From: Sphingopyxis sp. HIX
GTDB lineage: Bacteria; Pseudomonadota; Alphaproteobacteria; Sphingomonadales; Sphingomonadaceae
DNA: 44,860 bases
Assembly (NCBI RefSeq): GCF_001468285.1
Contig: NZ_LNSB01000045.1
Location: 1-44,860, forward strand
Direction of reading: 5' to 3'
Part shown: one piece after another, positions 7,458 through 16,041 of the stretch
How the letters are laid out: every line of letters begins with the position of its first letter
Position numbering within the stretch: position 1 is the first letter of the stretch
Program-made: the position numbers and the translations under genes
The notes under the pieces: generated by a model
Told to the model about the DNA's origin: nothing
The model's database searches: none
What the model saw: the letters and a program-made list of their open reading frames with translations, nothing else

Positions 7458-8498
7458 ATGAACGCGCCCACCGGACGCTTGTCCGAACGATTGACGCTGC
7501 CGCAGCCCTATCTGCTGTTCCTCGGCGACACCACCGAAGCAAGCTTCGCGAAGACCGCCTTCGGGCTCGCGGACTGGGCGGCGGACCGCTGCGTCGGGGA
7601 GTTTTCCGCCGCGGGCTGCACCGTCACCACCGGCCTGCCGCGGCTCGATCCCGCGGCGGCCAAGGCGGCAGGCGCGCGCTCGCTGGTGATCGGCGTCGCC
7701 AACCAGGGCGGCGTCATCGGCGATACCTGGGTCGCGATCCTGATCGAGGCGATGGAGGCGGGGCTCGACGTCGTTGCCGGGCTGCACACGCGGCTAACCA
7801 GCGTCCCCGCGCTGGTCGAGGCGGCGCGGCGCACCGGCCAGCGACTGATCGACGTGCGCACCCCGCCCGCCGACATCCCGATCGGCACCGGGATCAAGCG
7901 CACGGGCAAGCGCCTGCTGACCGTCGGCACCGACTGCGCGCTCGGCAAGAAATATACCGCGCTCGCGCTGCACCGCGCCTTTGTCGAAAGGGGCTTCGAC
8001 GCCGACTTCCGCGCCACCGGCCAGACCGGGATCATGATCGCGGGCGGCGGCATCCCGATGGATGCGGTGGTCTCGGACTTCGAGGCCGGCGCGGCCGAAA
8101 TCCTGAGCCCCGATGCGCCCGCCGATCATTGGGACCTGATCGAGGGGCAGGGGTCGATCTTCAACCCCGCCTATGCCGCGGTGTCGCTGGGCCTGCTCCA
8201 CGGCAGCCAGCCCGACGTCTTCGTCGTCTGCCACGATCCGTCGCGCAAGGTGATCCTCGGCATGGAAAGCTTCGCGCTGCCGAGCGTCGAGGAGGTCATC
8301 GACCTCACGATCCGCCTCGGCAGCCGCACCAACCCCGCGATCCGCTGCGGCGGGGTCAGCCTCAACACCTCGAGCCTCGGCGCGGGCGAGGCCGAGGCGC
8401 TGCTGGGCGCCGAAAGCCGGCGGCTCGGGCTGCCGGTCGCCGACCCGATCCGCGGCGGCGCGGCCTTTGCGGCGCTCGTGGACAGCTGCCTCGCATGA
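7458..8498 (+). CDS. dgcN: DUF1611 / N-acetyltransferase DgcN-like protein
   Basis: A 346-residue cytoplasmic protein of the DUF1611 family. A Rossmann-like N-terminal part (about 15-140, with 'VIGVANQGG') is followed by a P-loop-like motif 'GTDCALGKKYT' (residues 157-167) and a nucleotide-binding-type C-terminal domain. In the DgcN-DgcA pathway this family acetylates D-glutamate, and the racemase DgcA, encoded here at 2918, then converts the product. That both partners occur in one cluster supports this assignment over an unknown DUF1611 function. GGGAGAG precedes ATG 7458. The stop overlaps the transporter start (ATGA), indicating tight co-translation. I see no acetylglutamate deacetylase nearby; one elsewhere in the genome would be needed. 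Confidence 0.83.
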   Translation: MNAPTGRLSERLTLPQPYLLFLGDTTEASFAKTAFGLADWAADRCVGEFSAAGCTVTTGLPRLDPAAAKAAGARSLVIGVANQGGVIGDTWVAILIEAMEAGLDVVAGLHTRLTSVPALVEAARRTGQRLIDVRTPPADIPIGTGIKRTGKRLLTVGTDCALGKKYTALALHRAFVERGFDADFRATGQTGIMIAGGGIPMDAVVSDFEAGAAEILSPDAPADHWDLIEGQGSIFNPAYAAVSLGLLHGSQPDVFVVCHDPSRKVILGMESFALPSVEEVIDLTIRLGSRTNPAIRCGGVSLNTSSLGAGEAEALLGAESRRLGLPVADPIRGGAAFAALVDSCLA

Positions 8499-9634
8499 TC
8501 GGTGCCGAACCAGCCGGAGGGTCGAGCTGGTTCCAGCGCTTCCTGCTCCCCGGCTTCGCGCTCAAGGCGGTGATCATCGGCGGCGGCTATGCCACCGGCC
8601 GCGAGCTCGCCGAATATTTCGTGCCCGCGGGGCCGTGGGGCGGGCTTGCCGCGATGCTGCTCGCGACCTTCGTCTGGAGCGTGGTCGCGGCGTTGACCTT
8701 CGCGCTCGCGCGCAAGATGAGCGCCTATGACTATCGTGCCTTTTTCGAAGGCCTTCTGGGCCCAGGCTGGATCGCCTTCGAAATCGCCTATCTGATCTTC
8801 GTCATCCTGATCCTCGCGGTGTTCGGCGCCGCGGCGGGGGCGATCGGCGCCGCGACCTTTGGTTGGCCCGAATGGCTGGGCTCGCTGCTGCTCGGCGTGG
8901 CGATCGTCGCGGTGACGGCGTGGGGCACCGGCGTCGTCGAGCAGATGTTCAAATATGTCTCGATCCTGCTCTACACCGTCTACGCCCTCTTCCTGATCAT
9001 CGCGCTCGCCAGCTTCGGCGACCTGATCGGTCAGGGTTTCGCGACCGCGCCGCCGCCGTCGGGCGACTGGATGTCGGGCGGGCTGACCTATGCGAGTTAC
9101 AATATCGTCGGCGCGGTGGTGATCCTGCCGGTGCTGCGCCATTTGACCAGCCAGCGCGACGCGGTGCTTGCGGGGATCATCGCGGGGCCGCTGTCGATGC
9201 TGCCCGCGATCCTCTTTTTCGTCGCGATGATGGCGTTCTACCCCGCGATCGGCGCCGAGACGCTGCCGTCCGATTTCCTGCTGCGGCAGATGACGGTGCC
9301 GGGTTTCCATGTCCTGTTCCAGGTGATGATCTTCGCCGCCTTGCTCGAAAGCGGCGCGGGGGCGGTGCATGCGATCAACGAGCGCATCTCGGGCGCGATC
9401 GAGAGCCGCGGCCGCGCGCCGCTCACCACCGGCGCGCGCGCGGCGATCGGCGCGGTGATCCTCGCGGGCTGCATCTTCGTTGCGGGGCGCATCGGGCTCG
9501 TCGACCTGATCGCGAGCGGCTATCGCTTCCTCGCCTGGTTGTTCCTCGGGGTGTTCGTCGCGCCCTTGCTCACCATCGGTGTCTGGCGCCTGCTGCGTCC
9601 CGCCCCCATTGCCCCCATGGAGACCGTGTCATGA
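8495..9634 (+). CDS. YkvI-type membrane protein, putative APC-superfamily amino-acid transporter
   Basis: A 379-residue polytopic inner-membrane protein with about ten hydrophobic helices. Its first helix carries the glycine-rich 'IGGGYATGRELAEYF', typical of the YkvI group (COG3949), which is distantly related to amino-acid carriers of the APC superfamily. The broken first helix is where such carriers bind substrate. ATG 8495 overlaps the dgcN stop by four bases, and the gene's own stop overlaps the next start by four bases. A long frame continuing upstream to 8129 is only the out-of-frame shadow of dgcN. Transport of D-amino acids or released dipeptides into the cytoplasm is inferred from position; no substrate is proven for the family. 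Confidence 0.82.
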   Translation: MIGAEPAGGSSWFQRFLLPGFALKAVIIGGGYATGRELAEYFVPAGPWGGLAAMLLATFVWSVVAALTFALARKMSAYDYRAFFEGLLGPGWIAFEIAYLIFVILILAVFGAAAGAIGAATFGWPEWLGSLLLGVAIVAVTAWGTGVVEQMFKYVSILLYTVYALFLIIALASFGDLIGQGFATAPPPSGDWMSGGLTYASYNIVGAVVILPVLRHLTSQRDAVLAGIIAGPLSMLPAILFFVAMMAFYPAIGAETLPSDFLLRQMTVPGFHVLFQVMIFAALLESGAGAVHAINERISGAIESRGRAPLTTGARAAIGAVILAGCIFVAGRIGLVDLIASGYRFLAWLFLGVFVAPLLTIGVWRLLRPAPIAPMETVS

Positions 9635-11208
9635 AACACGTCCGCATCATTGCCCTGTCGCTGCTCGCGACCACCGCCGTCCCGGCGTGGGCCGAACCGC
9701 CCAAGGATTTCGGGACCGAGGTCGAGGCGCTGCGCAAGGAGATCGGCGCGACCGGGGTGTCGATCGCGATCGTCGAGGACGGCAAGACCACGATGTCGCG
9801 CGGCTGGGGCGAGCGGAAGCTCGGCGAGCGCGCGCTGGTCGACAAGGAGACCATCTTCCAGACCGGCTCGACCGGCAAGGCGATGACCGCCGCGGCGCTC
9901 GCGATCCTCGTCGACGAGGGCAAGATCGGCTGGGACGACCCCGTCATCGAGCATATGCCCTGGTTCCGCATGTACGACGCCTGGGTCACGCGCGAGATCA
10001 CGATCCGCGATTTGCTCGTCCACCGCAGCGGACTGGGGCTGGGGCAGGGCGACCTGATGTTCGTCCCGCGCACGCACCTCACCCGAAAACAGACCGTCGA
10101 ACGCGTTGCCCATCTCAAGCCCAAGACCAGTTTCCGCTCGGCCTATGCCTATGACAATATCCTCTACGCCGTCGCCGGCCAGCTGATCGAGGAGGTTACG
10201 GGTCAGACCTGGGAAGTATTCATCCGCGAAAAGCTGCTGCGCCCCGGCGGCATGAAGAACGCGACCAGCGACAGCGAGGACCGCTTCCGCATCGCCAACC
10301 GCTCATGGCCGCACGCGCGGCTGAACGGACCGCTGCGCGGGCTCGGCGACCAGCAGGCGCTGAACGAGCGCGACGAACTGGGCCGCAACGGCGCGCCCGC
10401 GGGCGGGCTTGCGCTCAGCGCCGACGACATGGCGGCATGGCTCAAGATCCAGCTCGCGCACGGCGCACTGCCGAACGGGAAAAAGCTATTCAGCGAAGCG
10501 CAGGCGGCCGAGATGTGGAAGCCGGTGACCCCGATGCCGATCACCCAGTTGCCCGAGCAGCTGAAAGCCGCGCAGCCGATGCAGCAGGCCTATGCGCTCG
10601 GCTGGCAGGTGCAGGATTATCGCGGCCACCGCATCATCTCGCACGGCGGCGGCGTGTTCGGCTCGATCACCCGCGTCGTGATGATTCCCGACAGACAAGT
10701 CGGCTTCGCGATCATGATGAACAATGAAGAGAGCGGCATGCTGCTCGGGCTCACCTATCGGCTGCTCGACCATTATCTGGACCAGCCCGACATCGGCTGG
10801 ACGACGAAATGGCAGGATTGGTACAAGGAGCGGCTTGCCGGCGGCGTCGAATATCTGAAGCAGGCGCAGGCCTCGCCCGCGAAGGTCGGCCCGTCGCTCG
10901 ACCCCGCGCGCTATGCCGGGCGCTACCGCGATCCCTGGTATGGGGACATCGTCGTCGCGAACACGGCGCAGGGGCTGACGATCGACTTCACCTCGACCCC
11001 GCGCATGGTCGGGCGGCTCAAGCATTGGCAGTATGACAGCTTCGTCACCGAATATGACGACCCCGCGATCGAACCCGCCTATGTGACCTTCGCGCTCGAT
11101 GCCGACGGCAAGGTGACGGGCGTGACGATGAAGGCGGTGAGCAAGATCGCCGACTTCAGCTGGGACTATCACGACCTCGACCTGAAGCCGGTGGAGGAGA
11201 AGAAGTGA
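9631..11208 (+). CDS. Serine hydrolase, beta-lactamase/S12 family, with DUF3471-like C-terminal domain
   Basis: A 525-residue exported enzyme: signal peptide (about 1-21, ending AWA), then a class C beta-lactamase-type domain with S80-T-G-K83, Y174-D-N176 and H338-G-G340. A C-terminal beta domain of the DUF3471 type follows (about 400-510, starting near 'LDPARYAGRYRDPWYG'). Unlike the first S12 enzyme of the cluster it has no membrane helices after the catalytic domain, so it should be soluble in the periplasm. Relatives include D-amino-acid-specific peptidases, fitting the dgcN/dgcA setting, but esterase activity is also possible. ATG 9631 overlaps the transporter stop; its end overlaps the GTG start of the lipoprotein dipeptidase. 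Confidence 0.9.
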   Translation: MKHVRIIALSLLATTAVPAWAEPPKDFGTEVEALRKEIGATGVSIAIVEDGKTTMSRGWGERKLGERALVDKETIFQTGSTGKAMTAAALAILVDEGKIGWDDPVIEHMPWFRMYDAWVTREITIRDLLVHRSGLGLGQGDLMFVPRTHLTRKQTVERVAHLKPKTSFRSAYAYDNILYAVAGQLIEEVTGQTWEVFIREKLLRPGGMKNATSDSEDRFRIANRSWPHARLNGPLRGLGDQQALNERDELGRNGAPAGGLALSADDMAAWLKIQLAHGALPNGKKLFSEAQAAEMWKPVTPMPITQLPEQLKAAQPMQQAYALGWQVQDYRGHRIISHGGGVFGSITRVVMIPDRQVGFAIMMNNEESGMLLGLTYRLLDHYLDQPDIGWTTKWQDWYKERLAGGVEYLKQAQASPAKVGPSLDPARYAGRYRDPWYGDIVVANTAQGLTIDFTSTPRMVGRLKHWQYDSFVTEYDDPAIEPAYVTFALDADGKVTGVTMKAVSKIADFSWDYHDLDLKPVEEKK

Positions 11209-12392
11209 AACAGCTCGCGATCCTGCTCGCCACCGCCTCGCTCGCCGCCTGCACCGCCGCGAAGGAGGACGGCGCCGCGCCTAACGATGACCGGCCGCTG
11301 CACAGCCGTTTCCTGACGCTCGACACCCACCTCGACACCTCGCTCCATTTCGAGCGCGCGGGGTGGAGCTTCGCCGATCCGCACACGCTGGAGGGCGACA
11401 TCGTCCAGGTCGATATCCCGCGGATGAAGGCGGGTGCGCTCGATGGCGGTTTCTTCGTCATCTACACCGAACAGGGGCCGCTGACGCCGCAGGGCTATGC
11501 CGACGCGCTCGCCTTCGCGCGCGGTCGGTCGGACCTGATCGATGCGACGATCCGGAAGCATGGCGACCTCATCGGCCCCGCGCTGACCGCCGCCGACGCG
11601 CGCACGCTCGACAAGGCGGGCAAGCTGATCGCGTACAAGTCGATCGAGAACAGCTATCCCTTGGGCGACGATGTCGCGCTGCTCGCCGAATTCTACAAGA
11701 AGGGCGTCCGCATGGCGGGCCCGGTGCATTCGAAGACCAACCAGTTCGCCGACAGCGCGACCGGCGAGGCGAAGTGGAAGGGGCTGAGCCCGCTCGGCAA
11801 GCAGTGGGTGGCGGAGATGAACCGGCTGGGCATGGTGATCGACGCGAGCCATGCCTCGGACGCCACCTTCGACCAGCTGCTCGCATTGTCGAAATATCCG
11901 ATCATCCTCTCGCACTCGAGCCTGCGCTCGGCGAACGACCACCCGCGCAACCTCGACGAGGGGCGGCTGAAGGCGCTCGCGGCGAAGGGCGGCGCGATGT
12001 GCATCTCGACGATCTTTATGTCGGAGATGAACATGACCCCCGCGCGCGGCGCGCTGTTCGGCCAATATGAGCGGATCGGCAAATTGTCGCCGCAAGAGCA
12101 GGCCGAGCTCAACCGCCAATGGCGCGAGCTCGACAAGCGCGAGCCTTTGTGGGCCGCCGATTTCGAGGCCTATATGAAGATGGTGCTGCGCGCGATCGAG
12201 GTCGGCGGGGTCGACCATATCTGCTTCGGCGCCGATTGGGACGGCGGCGGCGGGCTGCCCGGGATCGAGGATATTTCGGCGCTGCCCAAGGTCACCGAGC
12301 GGCTGAAGGCCGCGGGTTATTCGGACGCCGACCTCGAAAAGATGTGGAGCGGCAATGTGCTGCGCGTGCTGGCGGCGCAGGGCGGCAAATGA
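11205..12392 (+). CDS. Membrane dipeptidase, peptidase family M19, lipoprotein
   Basis: A 395-residue zinc dipeptidase with the full family set of residues: H42-L-D44 (DTHLDT), bridging E148 (SIENS), H216 (DASHAS), H237 (LSHSS), R248 and D344 (FGADWDG). The N-terminus is a lipoprotein signal with lipobox LAAC and Cys16, so the enzyme is anchored to a membrane facing the periplasm. M19 enzymes cut L-L and L-D dipeptides. This copy keeps all ligands, whereas the homologue at 4105 lacks three, suggesting it supplies the actual dipeptidase activity. Starts with GTG 11205, overlapping the upstream TGA, with GGAGGAG before it; ends overlapping the amidohydrolase start (ATGA). Confidence 0.92.
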   Translation: MKQLAILLATASLAACTAAKEDGAAPNDDRPLHSRFLTLDTHLDTSLHFERAGWSFADPHTLEGDIVQVDIPRMKAGALDGGFFVIYTEQGPLTPQGYADALAFARGRSDLIDATIRKHGDLIGPALTAADARTLDKAGKLIAYKSIENSYPLGDDVALLAEFYKKGVRMAGPVHSKTNQFADSATGEAKWKGLSPLGKQWVAEMNRLGMVIDASHASDATFDQLLALSKYPIILSHSSLRSANDHPRNLDEGRLKALAAKGGAMCISTIFMSEMNMTPARGALFGQYERIGKLSPQEQAELNRQWRELDKREPLWAADFEAYMKMVLRAIEVGGVDHICFGADWDGGGGLPGIEDISALPKVTERLKAAGYSDADLEKMWSGNVLRVLAAQGGK

Positions 12393-13429
12393 TCCGTTCG
12401 GCCCTGCTGGCGCTCGCGCTGCTCGCCCCGGCGGCGTCGCCGGCGCAGGAGGCGCCGCGCGCCGACCATCATATGCATATCCAGAGTCGGCTGATCACCG
12501 ATCAGCTGCGCGCGATGCAGGCTGCGGACCCCGCCATATTCGACGGCATCTCCGTCGACCTGTTCACCGAGCGGAGCGGCGCGGATGCGGTGCGCGAGCT
12601 CGACCGCGCGGGCATCGACAAGGGGGTGCTGCTGTCGGTCGGCTATATGTTCGGCTTCTCCGCGGTGCCGATGGAGCCCGCGGTCCGGGCCGAGCGGATG
12701 CGCGCCGAGAACCGCTACAATGTCGACGCCGCGCTGGCGTCGAAGGGGCGGCTCGTGGCCTTCGTCGGGATCAATCCTTTCGCCCCCAACGCGTTGGGCG
12801 AGCTCGATTATTGGGCGAACCAGCCTGGGGCATCGGGCATCAAGCTGCACCTCGGCAACAGCGGCTTCGACACCGCGAACGCCGAACAGGTCGATACGCT
12901 CGGCCGCTTCTTCGCCGCGGCGCGCAAGGCGCGCCTGCCGCTGGTCGTCCATCTGCGCGGCGCGGCGCCGTTCAGCGGGGCGAGCGTCAACATCTTCATC
13001 GACAAAATCCTGGCGCAGGCGGGCGACCTGCCGGTGCAGATCGCGCACGGCGGCGGCTATGCCGGGATCGACCAGCCGACGCTCGAAGCGCTCGACGCCT
13101 ATGGCGCGGCGATCGCGCGCGGGGCGCCGGGCACCGCCAATCTGGTGCTCGATATTTCGGCGGTGATGCAGTTCGATCCGGCAAAACTGCCCGATGCGAA
13201 GACGTCGACCGAGACGCGCAGTTACGAGGAGATGCGCGGGCTCTATGTGGCGGGGATGCGGCGCATCGGGCTCGATCGTTTCGTGCTGGCGAGCGACTGG
13301 CCCGCGCTCGCGCCCGTGGCCGAATATTTTGCGCGCGAGCGCGAAATGCTGCCCGTGACCGACGCCGAATGGAAGCAGCTGTGCGGCAATCTGGCCCCCT
13401 ATCTACGTCCCGGATGGCAACAGCCCTAG
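12389..13429 (+). CDS. Exported amidohydrolase-family protein (amidohydrolase_2 type TIM barrel)
   Basis: A 346-residue protein with a signal peptide (about 1-20, ending SPAQ) and a metal-dependent hydrolase barrel. Visible candidate metal or catalytic residues are H28-M-H30, H188 (VVHLRG), H220 (IAHGGG) and D303 (LASDWP). Members hydrolyse or decarboxylate small organic molecules; an exported one in a peptide-utilisation operon may cleave an amide or acyl group, but the substrate is unknown. The true start is ATG 12389, overlapping the dipeptidase stop; the frame opens upstream at 12119 only as a shadow of that gene. It appears to be the last gene of the tightly overlapping operon: 134 bases follow before the aminotransferase. 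Confidence 0.82.
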   Translation: MIRSALLALALLAPAASPAQEAPRADHHMHIQSRLITDQLRAMQAADPAIFDGISVDLFTERSGADAVRELDRAGIDKGVLLSVGYMFGFSAVPMEPAVRAERMRAENRYNVDAALASKGRLVAFVGINPFAPNALGELDYWANQPGASGIKLHLGNSGFDTANAEQVDTLGRFFAAARKARLPLVVHLRGAAPFSGASVNIFIDKILAQAGDLPVQIAHGGGYAGIDQPTLEALDAYGAAIARGAPGTANLVLDISAVMQFDPAKLPDAKTSTETRSYEEMRGLYVAGMRRIGLDRFVLASDWPALAPVAEYFAREREMLPVTDAEWKQLCGNLAPYLRPGWQQP

Positions 13430-13563
13430 GGTCAGGACCTTGGGTGCCTCGGCCACGTCGACGAGATGGACGGATCGGGTCGCTATATGATGGACGATAG
13501 CCAGGAGCATCCGGCCGGATTCGGGTGTCGCAAAGCGGGCCGGATGCGCATAACAGGCCCGAC

Positions 13564-14703
13564 ATGACCGCCGCCGTCGATCCCTTTTTCGCGATCTCGA
13601 TCAGCCGCCTCGCGCACCAGATGAAGGCGGCGGGCGAGCCCGTGATCCATATGGAGTTCGGCCAGCCCTCGACCGGCGCCCCCGCCGCCGCGGTGGCGCG
13701 CGCGCAACAGGTGCTGGCCGAGGACGGCATGGGCTATTGGGAAAGCCCGGCGCTCAAGCAGCGGATCGCACGCTACTATCAGGAGATGCATGGCGTCGCG
13801 GTCGATGCCGAGCAGGTGATCCTGACCTGCGGCGCCTCGCCAGCCTTCGTGCTCGCGCTGACCTGCGCCTTCGCGCCCGGCGCGCGCGTCGCCCTCGCGC
13901 GGCCGGGCTATGTCGCCTATCGCAATACGCTCAAGGCGCTGCACATGGTGCCCGTCGAGATCGGCTGCGGCGAGGCCGAGCGCTTCCAGCTGACCGCCGC
14001 CGCGGTCGAGGCGCTCGACCCCGCGCCCGAGGGGCTGATCGTCGCCAGCCCCGCCAACCCGACCGGCACGGTGATCGAGGCGGCCGAAATGGCCGCGATC
14101 GCCGCGGTCTGCCGGCGGCGGAACATCCGCATCGTCTCCGACGAAATCTATCACGGCCTCTCCTATGTCGGGCCGGTGCCGTCGATGCTGCAGGAGTCGC
14201 CCGACGCCTTCGTCGTCAACAGCTTCTCCAAATATTACAGCATGGCGGGCTGGCGGCTCGGGTGGCTGGTGGTGCCGCCCGACCAGATCGACGCGGCGCG
14301 CGCGCGGATGGGCAATCTGTTCCTGACCCCGCCCAGCCTTGCCCAGCATGCCGGGCTCGTCGCCTTCGACGAACGCGAAGAGTTGGAGGGGCATCTCGCG
14401 ACCTACAAGCGCAACCGCACCCTGCTCCTCGACCGGCTGCCCGCGATGGGCCTGCGCCGTATCGCACCGCCCGACGGCGCCTTCTATATCTATGCCGACA
14501 TCGGGCACCTGACCGACGACAGCATCGCCTTCTGCCGGCAATTGCTGGTCGATACCGCGGTCGCGACCGCGCCGGGTGTGGACTTCGACCCCGTCGACGG
14601 ATCGCGCTTCATGCGGCTGAGCTTTGCGGTCTCGAGCGAAGAGATCGAGGAGGCGTGCGGCCGCATGGCACCCTGGTTCGCGAATTACGCGCAGCGGCCC
14701 TAG
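13564..14703 (+). CDS. PLP-dependent aminotransferase, class I/II fold
   Basis: A 379-residue fold-type I aminotransferase of the AspC/aspartate-aminotransferase-like group. The PLP-lysine is K223 (NSFSKYYSMAGW), the pyridine-nitrogen partner D193 (SDEIYH), with Y196, N165 (SPANPTGTV) and R231 nearby. The reaction moves an amino group between an amino acid and a 2-oxo acid. After D-to-L conversion by dgcN/dgcA products it could use L-glutamate or released L-amino acids, but this is inference; such genes are also housekeeping. ATG 13564 was chosen because the similarity-like region begins soon after; a GTG at 13525 would add 13 residues, and neither has a strong ribosome-binding site. Confidence 0.88.
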   Translation: MTAAVDPFFAISISRLAHQMKAAGEPVIHMEFGQPSTGAPAAAVARAQQVLAEDGMGYWESPALKQRIARYYQEMHGVAVDAEQVILTCGASPAFVLALTCAFAPGARVALARPGYVAYRNTLKALHMVPVEIGCGEAERFQLTAAAVEALDPAPEGLIVASPANPTGTVIEAAEMAAIAAVCRRRNIRIVSDEIYHGLSYVGPVPSMLQESPDAFVVNSFSKYYSMAGWRLGWLVVPPDQIDAARARMGNLFLTPPSLAQHAGLVAFDEREELEGHLATYKRNRTLLLDRLPAMGLRRIAPPDGAFYIYADIGHLTDDSIAFCRQLLVDTAVATAPGVDFDPVDGSRFMRLSFAVSSEEIEEACGRMAPWFANYAQRP

Positions 14704-14787
14704 CGGCATCGCCTCCCCAAGAATTTCTATTCGGCCCCGGCCCCGCCGCCGCTTGCCTCGCTTTCCCGCGCGTGCAAGGGAAGCCCT

Positions 14788-14803
14788 CGCATAAACCTAT
14801 GCG
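14788..14803. promoter_or_regulatory. Short inverted repeat at the translation start region of the FAD oxidoreductase
   Basis: CGCATA-AACC-TATGCG forms a perfect 6-bp stem with a 4-base loop, immediately before the ribosome-binding bases GGGAGAG at about 14803-14809. It could be an operator or an RNA hairpin that influences translation of the gene at 14818. Chance occurrence is possible. Confidence 0.35.
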
Positions 14804-14817
14804 GGAGAGATTTGGCG

Positions 14818-16041
14818 ATGCACTTCGACGTGGTGATCGTGGGGGCGGGGCATGGCGGCGCGCAGGTCGCGGTAGCGCTGCGCACGCAGAAGTTCGAAGG
14901 CAGCATCGCGATCGTCGGCGACGAACCCGAACTCCCTTATGAACGCCCGCCCTTGTCGAAGGAATATTTCGCGGGCGAGAAGGAATTCGAACGCATCCAG
15001 ATCCGCCCAGCCAAATATTGGGACGAGCGCGAGGTCACGATGCTGCTGAACACGCGCGTCGTCGCGGTCGATCCCGCGGCGCGCAGCGTCACGACCGAGG
15101 GCGGCGAGACGATCGGCTATGGCAAGCTCGTCTGGGCCACCGGCGGGGCCCCGCGCATGCTGCCGATCCCCGGCGGCGACCTCCCCGGCGTACAGGGCGT
15201 GCGCACCCGCGCCGATGCCGATGCGATGAAGGCGGCGTCGGAGACCGCGGGGCAGATCGTCGTGATCGGCGGCGGCTATATCGGGCTCGAGGCCGCGGCG
15301 GTGCTGCGCAAGGCGGGCAAGCCCGTGGTGCTCTTGGAAGCGCTCGACCGCGTGCTCGCGCGCGTCGCGGGCGAGGATCTGTCGCGCTTCTACGAGAAGG
15401 AACATCGCGACCATGGCGTCGATCTGCGGCTCGGCGTCCAGGTCGTCGCGATAGAGGGCGAGGATCGCGCTACCGGCGTCCGCCTCGGCACCGGCGAGGT
15501 CATTCCCGCCGATCTCGTCATCGTCGGCATCGGTATCGTGCCCGCGGTCCAGCCGCTGATCGCGGCGGGGGCGCATGGCGGCAATGGGGTGCTCGTCGAC
15601 CATCATTGCAAGACCAGTCTCGCCGACATCTACGCGATCGGCGACTGCGCCGCGCACGAGAACGATTTTGCCGAAGGCGCGGTCATCCGGCTGGAATCGG
15701 TGCAGAATGCCAACGACCAGGCCAATGTCGTCGCCAAGGGCATCTGCGGCGACGAAGCGCGCTATCACGCCATCCCCTGGTTCTGGTCAAACCAATATGA
15801 TCTGAAGCTCCAGACCGCGGGACTGTCGACCGGCCACGACGCGACGGTGCTCCGCGGCGACCCCGCGACGCGCAGCTTCTCGATCGTCTATCTGAAGGGC
15901 GGCAAGGTCATCGCGCTCGACTGCGTCAACGCCACCAAGGACTATGTCCAGGGCCGGATGCTCGTCACCGCGGGTCTCGTCGCGACGGCGGAACAACTCG
16001 CCGATGTCGAGACGCCGCTGAAGAGCCTGCTGCCGGCCTGA
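14818..16041 (+). CDS. FAD-dependent NAD(P)H oxidoreductase, ferredoxin/rubredoxin reductase type
   Basis: A 407-residue flavoprotein of the putidaredoxin-reductase/oxygenase-coupled reductase family. It has the FAD dinucleotide fold G9-A-G-H-G-G14, the family signature '[10 protein letters not shown]' near residue 41, the NAD(P)H fold G151-G-G-Y-I-G156 and the second FAD motif 'IYAIGDCA' at 271-278. It passes electrons from NAD(P)H to a small iron-sulfur or rubredoxin partner, usually serving a cytochrome P450 or ring-hydroxylating oxygenase. No ferredoxin or oxygenase is encoded in the window, so its partner is elsewhere. ATG 14818 lies about eight bases after GGGAGAG; an in-frame TTG at 14812 is less likely. 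It abuts the convergent DUF4126 gene with no gap. Confidence 0.92.
   Translation: MHFDVVIVGAGHGGAQVAVALRTQKFEGSIAIVGDEPELPYERPPLSKEYFAGEKEFERIQIRPAKYWDEREVTMLLNTRVVAVDPAARSVTTEGGETIGYGKLVWATGGAPRMLPIPGGDLPGVQGVRTRADADAMKAASETAGQIVVIGGGYIGLEAAAVLRKAGKPVVLLEALDRVLARVAGEDLSRFYEKEHRDHGVDLRLGVQVVAIEGEDRATGVRLGTGEVIPADLVIVGIGIVPAVQPLIAAGAHGGNGVLVDHHCKTSLADIYAIGDCAAHENDFAEGAVIRLESVQNANDQANVVAKGICGDEARYHAIPWFWSNQYDLKLQTAGLSTGHDATVLRGDPATRSFSIVYLKGGKVIALDCVNATKDYVQGRMLVTAGLVATAEQLADVETPLKSLLPA

Noticed and set aside
8863..9630. Long N-terminal extension of the second serine hydrolase
   Set aside because: It is the out-of-frame reading of the YkvI-type gene; the signal peptide begins at 9631.
12119..12388. 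Extended N-terminus of the amidohydrolase
   Set aside because: Arg/Gly-rich shadow of the M19 lipoprotein gene; a signal peptide starts at 12389.
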